From Ganoderma boninense (taxonomy: Eukaryota > Basidiomycota > Agaricomycetes > Polyporales > Polyporaceae), in the NCBI GenBank assembly GCA_002900995.3, contig CM035312.1, positions 1,426,001 through 1,490,000 of the forward strand: a DNA stretch of 64,000 nt, given 5' to 3'. The notes beneath the pieces are model-generated. The model did not search any database and had not been told where the DNA came from. It saw only the letters and a program-made list of their open reading frames with translations. The translations under genes were made by a program, and so were the position numbers. Positions 44,301 to 54,819 of the stretch are shown here, one piece after another; position 1 is the first letter of the stretch, and each line of letters begins with the position of its first letter.

Positions 44301-47300
44301 CACTCCCGCTGTGACGCGTGACGCGTGGCCCGGTCGGCCGGCGTCGCTCGAGAGCCCCTGCGAAGCTGAAGAGTTCGAGTTCTGCAACTTAGGTTCATGT
44401 TGTGCTCTGCTCGCGCCATAACTCGCTGCGAACACAGAACACAGGGTGGTGCCGGCTGTTCTGCGGAGTTTGCGGATGTGAAGAGCGAGCCGACACCCCG
44501 TTCTGTGTCCCTTCAACATTCTCCCCCTGGAATACAGACACAACTGTCGGAAGTGAGGGGCAGGGGATCGCTCGGGCTCCGGGGGCTCCCTCCAGTGGCT
44601 GACGCTCCGCGCTGGGTGGGCTTCTGAGGGAGCCTGTGTGACGCGGGGGTGACAGCCACCGGCGGGGTGGATGGAGGGAGCGTGAGGTGCCAGGGATCTG
44701 CCAGAGCCGGCGGCAGGCGCAGGACGGGGGCGAGCGGCGGTTCTGGCAGCGATGTGCCTCGCTCCACTTTGCCTCGGCTTCCCTGCGCTCCCATCCAATC
44801 CTCCCGTCGGCATCGCGGTTCTGTTTTGGTGAACGTCTGTCCACGTCCACGTCGCGCGCGCGCGCGGGGCCGAACAGGCAACCATCATGCATCTCGCCCC
44901 GCGACCCCGAAGTCGAAGCCCGAGCCCGCTCGCTCCCCGTAGCCACTGGGTGCAGGGAGGGGCGCCGATTGCCCAGGGAACGTCGACAGCAAGAATGCTC
45001 CCAGTCTGCTCCCAGTGCTCGCCCCACCTCGAATCGTGCCCACGCCGGGCGAGCCTCTTCAGCGGCATCCGTGCGCTGCGCCGAACAAGGTCAGTAACCG
45101 TCGGGCCCTCTGGTTCTCTTCCGGCGACGTCGAACGCGGCTGCGTCTGGAAAGCGGGAATGTTCCCCACCTACGTAATGTAAGCCAGTGTTCTCTCTCTA
45201 CCCGTCCTTCCTCGCTCACACCTCTCGTGCACGACCCAGAGCGCAGTCTGACTATCAGGCCGAAGAAGGCGGAACACGCGCACCCGCGGGCTCACGCTCA
45301 GGGCTGCGTTTGGACGTGGATGGGGCATAATGCGCGCACGAGGGGTCTATAGAACGGATATATTGCAGGTCGCCAGGAAACAGCAACAGCCTTCCATCTG
45401 TAGACCGTGCACGCCCTGCCGGCCTTCCAGCCGTCGCAGGCTCCCGAACCGCGTAATACTTACGGTCCCACAGCGCATGCGCACGCACACACGTCGGGAC
45501 TCGGCGACCCTCGAACTCGGCGGGGATTCCACGCGACGTTCCATCATTAGCATCGGGCGACAGGCTCTCTCTGAGCCTTGTCTTGGACGCGGGTGCGGGT
45601 GCGAATGCGATCAATTACGAGTGCTATTCACTCACTTACTTATCAGAACGCACCCCTCGGGCTCCCCGCAAGTTGCCAAAGTGCCCAGCACTGTATTGCG
45701 AAGGACTTCCTCCTGGAATCCCTCGCCATTCGCCGTGCCTGTCGGTCGAATCACTACACATCACCCGCCGTTCGTTCGGGAGCTGTCGGTAGCCATATCA
45801 GTTTCGTGTCGACGTCGTTGGGAAGACACACATACGTAGACGCAATGCCACCATTTCAACTGGCCATGGCGTCGTTGGGCGAATCCATACGCCGTGTACG
45901 AGCCGACGCCATCGATATTGCCCTCGTGAGAAGGCCTGAGCGGACGCGACTCGCCCAAGGGAGCCCAGTGCCCGTAATGCGCCTTCACATGTCGCATGGC
46001 GCGACGTCCGCGACGGCTCTCCGCGCGCGCGCCCCTCGCGGGTCTCGTCAGCCATAATGCGAAGGGGCAAGACATCGCGTGCGTCGAATATGTACACCCA
46101 TGCGAGACGGGGACGGACGCGCGCGCCCAGCCCAGCTCCTGTCAGCACTTGCGGTCCCCCGTTACTTACGGTTTTGTCGCACCTGTCCCCGAGAGGCGCA
46201 AGAAGGGGTCCGGGCCCCAGCTCGCGCCCGAGCTCGGCGCGCCCGCGCGCGTACCTGAGCCCAAGACAGAACTCCCGCCTATCGTCGGGGCGCAGAGCCT
46301 TGCCTGGAACCCGGACTCGGACGAGACGCCTGAGACCGACCTCCACTCGCGAACTTCGGACTCCGGAGCCCGCCCGCCCCCCGCCCGCGCATCGACAAGC
46401 TCCAGGATCGAGTAAGCAGGCCAGTTTGGGGGTTACGTACGGCTCCTTACGCGAGACTGCGATCCTCCCGTGAGCCGCGCGTCGTCAGGGCGCGCCCGGC
46501 CGACGTCGCAACCGCTTCCGAAACGTGCCCCCCTCCCCCCCTTAAAGCCCCTCGCTGGGAGCCCGCCGTTTCCCAAAGAATACCGGGCGGTGAGATGAGA
46601 GAAGAAAGAGGGCGGCGGAAGCCTCACCGCCGACGCCGCATTACCCACGCTCGAGGGAGAGGATGCCGGCAGAGGCGCAGCTGGGGAAGATAATCTCCGT
46701 GCGTGGCAGGCCAGAACACGCTTCAGCGCGCCACACGCCTATTTTGCTCTGGATGTGTAGACTGACATTGAACACCGAGCACTGGTGATTAATGTTGCTG
46801 CAGCGCATGTCAGTGAGCCACCCTCGCGACCTCGACAGATTGGAATTGGAGGGTCACTGCGAATTTTCCGGGGGTGTCACTGTCAGGGCTGAAGGGAGGG
46901 GACGTGGACGGCTGCTCCGAGCCCGCGAGGCTATCGAACGCGTAGTCGGATGTGGCATGTGACGGGGCGGGGCGGTGGTTTGTGTATAACGGGTGGGAAC
47001 GCCGGCGTCGTCCGTCACACTGGCAGGGCGCGGCCGGGCATCCAACGCAAAGCGAAATTTAGACGTCGGGGCCTCGAACTTCTTCCGCTTGGTCCGACGT
47101 TGAAAATTCTGTTTTTTCCGATCCCGAGCCCGAGCACGACCTCGGCGTGTGTGCCACTGCAATTAAGTTATACATGTCGCAATGGGCGGGCGAGCTTAAG
47201 ACGACCCGCTCTCTCCGGCCTTCGGGCTGATACAGGTGAATTGGCGGAACGTCGGACGCACTGATACATGCATATTGCACGGTTGCTTCGTTCGCCCGCG

Positions 47301-50300
47301 CCAACCTGGTGAGGCGCGGTATGTCCACACCCATCGCAACGGGCCACACCCGAGCCTGCAGCGTCCACTCGCCGGTCGGCGGGACGCGCGCAATTTATTG
47401 AGTGATTGAGCTGCCTCTTCGTGTCTGTTTCGTTTCGTTGTGCCCGTCGAGACTTCATCCATCTCTCTCTCCATCTTCAGCCCGAGAGATGGCAACGGAC
47501 TCGCAACAGTCCGGATCTTTCCAACGTCGCCTCGAGGCTCGTACGTGGATGTACATAGAGCGGCCGGAGAATCACCCCTCGGGGAAGGAAGCGTATGCGT
47601 ATTTGCAGGATGTGGTTGCACGCAATACGTACACGGCATATACGTCGATGTCGGATGTGGTCTTTCTTCCACTTCCACTTCCACTTCCACTGGCCTGGTG
47701 CGCCGAGCCGCCGGTATCGAGTACCGGTGGCGGGTCCACCCTGGAAAATTTGCGTGAGTCAAAGAGTCTATCTGATCCTGATCCTTGCGGCCGTCGGTTT
47801 GGACGACCTTCGCTCACATTCGTCATATTCGCTGGCGGGGCAAGCGTTCCTCCCCCCGCATATGCGCCACGACCGTAGCGATCTCGTTACTTGTGCCCCT
47901 TTCCACAGCATCCGCCACCATGGCTCGTCAGGTGCCAAAGCGGGACGCCTGTGTACGACCCTGACGCTGCGAAGCCAATGTGAGAGCAGTCGACGTGTGG
48001 TCGGGGAAGGGTCGAGGCCTTCGACCAGCGTGTGGACAGACGGACACTTCTGCGCCGAGAGCTTGGGGTCGCGGTGTTCGCACATGGACCATGGGCAGAC
48101 CAGGGAGCCTGTCTGAGCCCTACGCAGAGCTTGAGCCTCGTCGTGCGCGCGAGAGTGCGGCGTTAGCGTTAACGCTTCTGCTCGGGGGAGCACGCCCCGG
48201 TCGCACGCGCGAGAGGGCGTGCACGTCCTCGGGGATCTTCTTTTCCTCATGCTGCTGCTGCCGCCTGGACCTGGACTCCGGAGGCTCGCTAAATGTGTCT
48301 TGCCTCTTTCCCGACAGCTGGAAGTTGGACTGCGTGATCGGAGGACCCACGCCCCCTCGTTGCGGCGCGCCTCGACGACGGTGCGGATCGGTTCTGGGTG
48401 CTGGATGTTGCTGGAGCAGGTGGCAATCAGCTGTGGGCCAAGGGCTGCGAGGTCACACCCTTCTGGAGACTGACCAAGCAGTAGACATGCTGGCGTGGCC
48501 ATCCTGGTCTGGAGCATCACGAACCACCCTGGTTATCCTATTGGGCACATACCAACCGCTGCGGTGCGTCCTACAGGAGCTTTTACTTAATTATGGAGGG
48601 ATGAATGAATTGACGACGCTTACTTTAGGCTCACGCGAGAGGCCCTTTACGTCCGGAGGCAACGACAAGACGGTGGTGGTGACGGTGGATCCGCGCTCAC
48701 GGATGTCTGCGAGTACGGGCGGCCCGTGCAATACAAATGTAGTTGGACGGTGACCGGGGTGGTAGACATCTTGGCCCTGCCTGGACACGATTGTTCAATT
48801 ACACACAATAGCATGTGTACTGGGGGAACCATATTACACCATCGCATGGCGGAATGGGCGTGGGGGCTCCGCAGGGCTTCCGACGGGCTGGCGACCTAGG
48901 CCTGTTTCAACCCTCTTTTCCGCGGGGTTAGGCCGACGAGGGTCTGTAATATGTAACTTAGTGGTCGCGGGGGTGCACGACACGGCCTCCGGATTGTGCC
49001 GCGGGTGGAGGGTGCCAAGGAGAGTAGAGTCACAGCGGACCATTGACAGGTCACCCGGTGATGTGCGGTTCAAGGTCACCGACGGCGGCTGCGATGGGGC
49101 AAACCCCGGCCTCTAGAGGAGATAAAACTGCACAGTAAGTTGCTGGACTGCACGCTGGAGGTCCGATCAACGCTCACCTCCGCTGAAATGCATGCAGAAT
49201 GGTCTCAAACATGTACGAAGGGAACGTCCAGTGCCACACTGACCGCAGTTCCCCGTTGTTTTCACGAGGAGCAAAGGACTCGGAGGTAAGTAAGGGGCGG
49301 AGCTAACCAGGCAGGAACACTTCGCGCACCAGGACATGTTCGAGAGGATGTTGAGATTCCGATAAGTTGCCGGTGTTCGCGAGGTCGCCGGAACAATGAT
49401 GCTTGGCGGAACCCCAGAGGCCAAGGATGGCAGTACTCAGAACATCACACCACGTTGAGGGGCACTTCGGCTAGCATGAAGGTATGCTCCAGCGGACAGC
49501 CGCGCGCCACAGTGCTGGTCGAAGCTCGAATGAACGCGGGACACCTGCTGCTCCACGAGCCTGTGAACCCGCGACGCCGCTCGTCGATGCAATCGTACGT
49601 GGAATGGGAGGGTCCACGCAGCAAAGCGCTGCGTTAGGGCTGCGTTTCATGCTGCCCTGAAGAGCTTAACTGACGAGTTGAATCGCAATCGCCGCGGATC
49701 CGTAAAAACAGTTGGGTGCTTCCAAGTTTCGTTAGCATCTCCCGCTTGCAAGACGGTGCCGAACGAATAGGAGTAGGGTGTAGGGCCGCCGGCACTGGGG
49801 CGTGTGGCCTGTGAGGCGTGTTTTGTGGTTTAGGGTGGCGGGTGCAGTGGGCTTGAGCCTGACAATAGAGGGCACTGTTAATCCAACTCCGCGCACGAGC
49901 GTATGGAGGGTTATGAAACGCCACCACCAAGTTCCACTGCAGCCTGCAAGTATTTGTAAGCCGATGCATCCGCTGTGAGCAAACCACCGACCTGATCAAT
50001 GGTGGCGGAGGTGGTGGCGACACTAGCGGGACGAAAGCTGAGAAATTGTAGCATCCGATAGCGGAGACATTGTTCTTCCTGGCATCATGGATCAAAACAT
50101 TTCGGGCCACGAAAGCGTTCTGTGTCGACGGTACGTGGTTGCGCTTTCGCAATGGCTAAGCGCTGACCATTCGCTGCCTCCATGTTCCGTTTTCTGGGTG
50201 AGGGTCCGAAAGTCTCCTTCAGATACGGGAGGTTCTCGGTTGCTAGGAAATATTAATGGAAGTTGAGTAGGACGAGGAAGAAACAAGTAATAACGTTACT

Positions 50301-50450
50301 GATATCCATACAAACACTGTCCAGTGACAATACACCTCCCACCCTTCTCCTCCCCTTCGCTGCATCTTATGGTATCTCAACACCCATCCCTCAAGCCCTC
50401 TCTGGCGACCGAAATCGTGGCATGGAGTTCCGCTACTTGTGCCGGACAGC
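41350..50450. other. Gene-sparse region, 9.1 kb
   Basis: No open frame resembles a known protein, and none has the exon/intron pattern of the neighbouring genes. The longest frames (for example 44,106-45,068 minus and 47,768-48,520 minus) are Ser/Arg/Pro/Gly-rich, as expected from chance frames in GC-rich DNA. Small features are a (CG)7 run at 44,853-44,866, four TTCCAC units near 47,667-47,690, and a pyrimidine-rich stretch at 42,290-42,370. No tRNA, rRNA or transposase was recognised. It may hold long non-coding RNAs, decayed elements or spacer DNA. Confidence 0.55.
47667..47690. repeat. TTCCAC microsatellite
   Basis: Four tandem copies of the hexamer TTCCAC within the gene-sparse region; no coding frame depends on it. 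Confidence 0.7.
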
Positions 50451-51381
50451 CTAGTCGAACCCGGTATACCAGTTAAGCACCGTCTGTGCGAACCACACGA
50501 ACAAGATGAACAAGAAGAATGCCAGGACGACGAGCACCACGCTGAATCGGAACCAGTACAGCTCTGCGAGCTGTTCGAGGTACCGGATCATCACTTTGCC
50601 CGTGAGCTTCGATTCGCCCTCTGAACGGACACCGAAAGAGAATGGGACTTCCGCGATCGCCCTGCCAGGAATATTGCACTTCACAAGCAGGTCAAGGGCG
50701 ATCTTGAACCCGTCGGAGTTCAGGTTGCGCGCCTTCAGGAACTACAAACAATAGGTGAGAAGCGTGAATGCGGTCCGAAGGAAAGAAAGGAAGACATACG
50801 GTCTCCTTCCGGATGCCGAAGAAGCCAGACATGGGATCACTTGCGGAGGTGAGGGGGAGCGCGAGCATGCGCGCGCCGGAGGAAATGACGCGACGGTAGA
50901 GCGGCCAGCCCTCGTCGATCTCGACACCTTTTGCGTACCGGGTGCCGAGCGCAAACTGCTTCGTGGGCGACATAGAGGCGAGCATTGCAGGGACGTATTC
51001 CGGAGGGTGCTAGTGCGGCGGGTCGGTTTGAGGATTCGCGCGTCAGGTTCTGGGGTACGGAAGGCGTACCTGCAGGTCGGCATCCATGCACAACATGTTG
51101 TCCCCCTGAGACTCCTTGAAGCCGCGGACGACCGCGCTGCTGAGTCCGCGCTCTGTTGTGCGGACAATAATACGGACGTTGTAGCCTTCACGCCGGAGAT
51201 CGTCGACGGTTTCGACGGAGCCGTCGCGCGAGTTGTCGTCTACAATGATGACTTCGACCTCGTGAGGGCTGACGGGCGAGCCGGCCTGCGACAACGCGCC
51301 AAAGATACGAGTGACGAGCGGGCGCAAGTTGCCATTCTCCCTGAATGCGGGGACGACGACGGAGTAGTGAATGCCAGACAT
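50451..51381 (-). CDS. DPM1: Dolichol-phosphate mannosyltransferase
   Basis: Three exons, about 270 residues, ATG at 51381. It makes dolichyl-phosphate-mannose from GDP-mannose on the cytosolic face of the ER, the mannose donor for N-glycans, O-mannosylation and GPI anchors. GT2 motifs are clear: YSVVVPAFRE at the N-terminus, VIIVDDNSRDGS, the metal-binding DADLQ followed after an intron by HPPE, SGFFGIRKE, and the FLKARNLNSDGFKIALDLLVK segment. The C-terminus carries a hydrophobic helix (VLVVLAFFLFILFVWFA), so this is the membrane-anchored yeast-type enzyme rather than the soluble human type that needs DPM2/DPM3. Introns have GTACGC and GTATGT donors. Confidence 0.97.
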
Positions 51382-52255
51382 TTCGAGTTTGATATGTTTG
51401 GCAGATCAGAAGACGCGCGGGTAGAAAAAGTCTGGAAACTAGTCCGTGGAAGGGTTGGAACAGCCCGGGTTTTGGAGGATATGTGAGAGAGAATACAGAC
51501 AAAGGAGGGGACTAGGAGGCTCTGAGCTCGGAAGAAGAGAAAGAGGGGTATGAGGTGGCAAACTGAGTTGTATGTTGCAGAGCGGGACTGGACACGTCGA
51601 CAGCCCAATGGCCACGGGCGCCAGCGAGTCTCGTTCCTCCGCAGCTCTCCTCTGGCTCATGATTTCTTTCTCCTACCACATGCCCCATTCAATCACCATG
51701 TTCTCGTACTCTTCTCTGCGCTGTACAGGTGCATGCATCACCGTATATGCTCGCAACAGGGTCCAGGTTTTACCGAGGCGTTCAACGTTCATCTTTGGCT
51801 CTGCGCAGCGCGTCGTAACCATATCACACAAGTCTGTGCTCCACCGCCGGCCTTACTTTTTGAGAGATGAATCCGAAGAGATTCAAGTAGACGTGAGTGC
51901 CACACCCACCCGCTGGAGCATCGTACAATAACTAGAAGAAGCTAGCTCCCAGAGCACCCAATCCTGACTCACGCTTTGCAGGGCAATGTTAACGATGTCA
52001 AGGAGAGTGATGCCCACTGCGGCGTTGTCATTGTCATTCGATGCTGGCTTCCAAGACGCGTAGATTGGCCAAGAAAAGCTCCAACTCTATCACCTCCAAC
52101 TCTTGTGAAGCCGGGCAGCCCATTTCGACTACCTAGCACTCCTCACATCTTCCAGCTTATCACCCGTACCGTGCTTTGACTCCTCAGGTGCCGTCGAGTA
52201 GCAAAATCGTTTGCTACAATGTTGACAAACCTGTCCTGGAAACAGGTTAGGCATT
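51382..52255. other. Divergent intergenic region between DPM1 and HET gene 2
   Basis: 874 bp; promoter DNA for both genes. No other gene, RNA or repeat is supported. Confidence 0.5.
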
Positions 52256-54439
52256 ATGCGACTCCTCGATACTGAAACGGGACAGTTCGCGGATTTTCCG
52301 GACGAAAGCAAGCTGCCGCCATACGCGATCCTCTCGCATACATGGGACCCTCAAGGTGAACAAACGTACCAGGAGTTAAGGGCTATTCGTTCGACTCCCC
52401 TTAGCGGCGTTTCCCGCCAGACAGTGACGACCCAACCAGAAACCTCAACCTCCCTCCCTCCTTTCTCAGACGACCCTGCAGTCTCAGCCAAGGTCCGCAT
52501 GGCTTGTGTCACCGCACGAGCATATGGGCATCGCTACATTTGGATCGATTCGTGTTGTATCGATAAGTCGAGCAGCACGGAGCTTTCTGAAGCGATCAAC
52601 TCGATGTATCGTTGGTATGGGAAGGCTACAGTATGTTATGCCTTCCTCGCCGATGTCTCCCCGGAGGAGGACGCACGCGACACAGCGTCGCAGATTCGCC
52701 GAAGTCGATGGTTTACTAGGGGTTGGAGGCTCCAAGAGCTCATTGCCCCTCGCCACGTCGTCTTCCTATCTCAAGGGTGGCGTATGCTCGGATCCAAGTC
52801 GAGTCTTGCCTCGCTTCTAGAGGATGTCTCCGGCATAGAGCGCACAGTGCTGACCCACGTCAAGGAACTCGACGCTGTTAGCGTGGCCGCCCGGATGTCG
52901 TGGGCCTCGATGCGTACTACCACTCGCGTGGAAGATGAAGCCTATTCCTTGCTTGGCATCTTCGACATCAATATGCCCACTCTATACGGCGAAGGACGGC
53001 GTGCCTTTGCGCGGCTTCAAGAGGAGATAGTCAGACAGATACCCGACCAGAGCCTTTTCGCGTGGGGTAACATCTACTTGTATTCTTCCCCGACTCCCGT
53101 GCCTACCGACCATTTCTCCGCCATATATGCGTCTAGATCGGTCGAGTTGTTATTTGAACGCGACTATAAGGCACAAAGCCTTTTCGCACCCTCACCGTCG
53201 TACTTCAAGCACTCTGGCTCCGTTCGCGCGGTTCCTATAGAAGTGGCCAATCGACTCCTCGGCCTCAACGATGGTAGTGCTCCTAGTCCAATGCCCATCC
53301 CATCCTACACTGTGACCCCGTATGGCATGCGCACAGACCTCTTGCTATTGGATGCCGAGTTCCTTCAGCTGTATCATGGGTCCCTCAAGACACGTACTAA
53401 CGTCGGCCGCTGGTTCCTAGCGATTCTCGCGTGCAAGCACGGGCAACGCGATGGGGAGCTATTGGCTCGCGTCTGCTACATGGGGTCAACCTCGTCCCAG
53501 ACGAACCCGTTGTGGGGAGGGCTAGTTTACCGAAGGGTCCCTCCATCGCTGGAAACGTCGGAACGGTCCGGGAGCTCCATCGCATATTCGATGGTTTCCC
53601 TCTTGGTAGAACGACAAGGCAACCGTTGGCGGCCACGCACCTGCTATATTCCATACCTTAGGCTGGGCCACCAGGAAACGCAGACTCAGCCACTTCGTCA
53701 ACGTCGCTGGACTGCGCAGTGCACGCTCCCGGAGTGGCAGAAAGCCATTCTGGAGTTGCAAGGATATGCCGTGGCGACGGGAGCAAGCTCACCTTCCCTT
53801 TCTCCCCACGTGGATCGGTACCACATTACACTATCGAGTTCAAAGCACACAATCACTGTCGAGTACCAGTACCGCCTCGTACTTGACTCTCGTGGGCTCG
53901 ACTCGGACGACGAAGTTGCTGTCAGCGGACCTGACCTCGAAGATGCTCATAGCGGATCCAGTTCTCAGCAGCCGTCAAACGCTGGCGAGCTGGCGGTCTG
54001 GCTCGATGCTGCAGTCGTACCCTCGTCCACTATCCCCCTTACGCACGAACCAAACGGCGTCAGCCAAGAGACGTCTGGTCCTCACCAGTGGGTTGACTTC
54101 TGTATGCAACGATTCGAGTTTCCCGAGATCATCCTCAGCATCATTCGGTCTGAGGAGGACGGCGAACTGGGGATACCGACGGTGAGGATGACCCGGACAA
54201 TTCGTCTGAAGGTGGCTATCGAACCCGTCGCGGAGGTCGACTCCGACTGCTGTTCTCATCACATCCTAGTCGAGCTCGAGGAGGATGAACAGGTCGAGGA
54301 ACTACAGGAATCGCTCTCTGGGATAGACTCCGGACGGATGGTGGAGGCCGAGAACAAGGCAGGCGGTTCTTGGATTGCCAAGGTTGGAAAGCGCTTTAAA
54401 TTTCGGTCTCAAACAGAGTCGGGACAGCGTGATTCATGA
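52256..54439 (+). CDS. HET-domain protein 2
   Basis: Single exon, 727 residues. N-terminal HET domain with MRLLDTETGQFADF, YAILSHTWDPQGEQTY, YIWIDSCCIDKSSSTELSEA, RSRWFTRGWRLQELIAPRHV, RMSWASMRTTTRVEDEAYSL, NMPTLYGEG and IPDQSLFAWG. Compared with HET 1 and HET 3 the invariant-looking GWTLQEL has Arg for Thr (GWRLQEL). The C-terminal half is shared with the other two but ends in an acidic stretch (Glu/Asp-rich near residue 670) and a basic tail. It lies 380 bp ahead of HET 3 on the same strand, indicating tandem duplication. Possible role in non-self recognition; not demonstrable from sequence. Confidence 0.95.
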   Translation: MRLLDTETGQFADFPDESKLPPYAILSHTWDPQGEQTYQELRAIRSTPLSGVSRQTVTTQPETSTSLPPFSDDPAVSAKVRMACVTARAYGHRYIWIDSCCIDKSSSTELSEAINSMYRWYGKATVCYAFLADVSPEEDARDTASQIRRSRWFTRGWRLQELIAPRHVVFLSQGWRMLGSKSSLASLLEDVSGIERTVLTHVKELDAVSVAARMSWASMRTTTRVEDEAYSLLGIFDINMPTLYGEGRRAFARLQEEIVRQIPDQSLFAWGNIYLYSSPTPVPTDHFSAIYASRSVELLFERDYKAQSLFAPSPSYFKHSGSVRAVPIEVANRLLGLNDGSAPSPMPIPSYTVTPYGMRTDLLLLDAEFLQLYHGSLKTRTNVGRWFLAILACKHGQRDGELLARVCYMGSTSSQTNPLWGGLVYRRVPPSLETSERSGSSIAYSMVSLLVERQGNRWRPRTCYIPYLRLGHQETQTQPLRQRRWTAQCTLPEWQKAILELQGYAVATGASSPSLSPHVDRYHITLSSSKHTITVEYQYRLVLDSRGLDSDDEVAVSGPDLEDAHSGSSSQQPSNAGELAVWLDAAVVPSSTIPLTHEPNGVSQETSGPHQWVDFCMQRFEFPEIILSIIRSEEDGELGIPTVRMTRTIRLKVAIEPVAEVDSDCCSHHILVELEEDEQVEELQESLSGIDSGRMVEAENKAGGSWIAKVGKRFKFRSQTESGQRDS

Positions 54440-54819
54440 GCTTCTGTTTAGTGAAACTATGTCGCATGTTCTCAAAGTCCTGCTGTTCTTTGGCCATAGG
54501 TGTAGGTGCCATAAAATATGTGGCTACTTGATACGAAGACGGGCTATACTCTTCAGACAGACAGATGACGGGCTTTGATCGTGCAGAGTCCGCTCAGAGC
54601 TGAGGCAGTTTGGACGGCCTCGAGGCGGTGTGGGGACTTGACATACGCGCGCCAGTTGATATCATCTGGGTCTGGGGAGCCGTCGTTTTACCTCGTCTTT
54701 ACTTTTATCATTCCTTCTACCTAGCCCTACCCGGTCAGTGTCCAACTGGATCCTTACTATCCATATTATCATTATGCCAAGTTGTGCTGACACCTCCGCC
54801 TCTCCTTCAATGTGAAGGC
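54440..54819. other. Spacer between tandem HET genes
   Basis: 380 bp. A near-cognate open frame continues upstream of the HET 3 ATG but has no conserved content, so it is read as promoter and 5' leader. Confidence 0.5.

Noticed and set aside
44106..45068. 320-residue ATG-started open frame on the minus strand in the gene-sparse block
   Set aside because: Arg/Ser/Pro/Gly-rich without motifs, typical of chance frames in GC-rich DNA; overlaps several equally long frames on both strands.
47768..48520. 250-residue open frame on the minus strand
   Set aside because: No recognisable domain, low plausibility of composition, and competing open frames on the plus strand over the same bases.
41350..50450. 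Possible degenerate LTR retrotransposon or RIP-mutated repeat
   Set aside because: No reverse transcriptase, integrase or gag fragments in any frame, no long terminal repeats seen, and GC content is high rather than AT-shifted.
54610..54819. N-terminal extension of HET 3 upstream of the MRLLDTETG start
   Set aside because: The frame begins at a TTG, not ATG, and the segment is absent from HET 1 and HET 2, which start at the same MRLL position.
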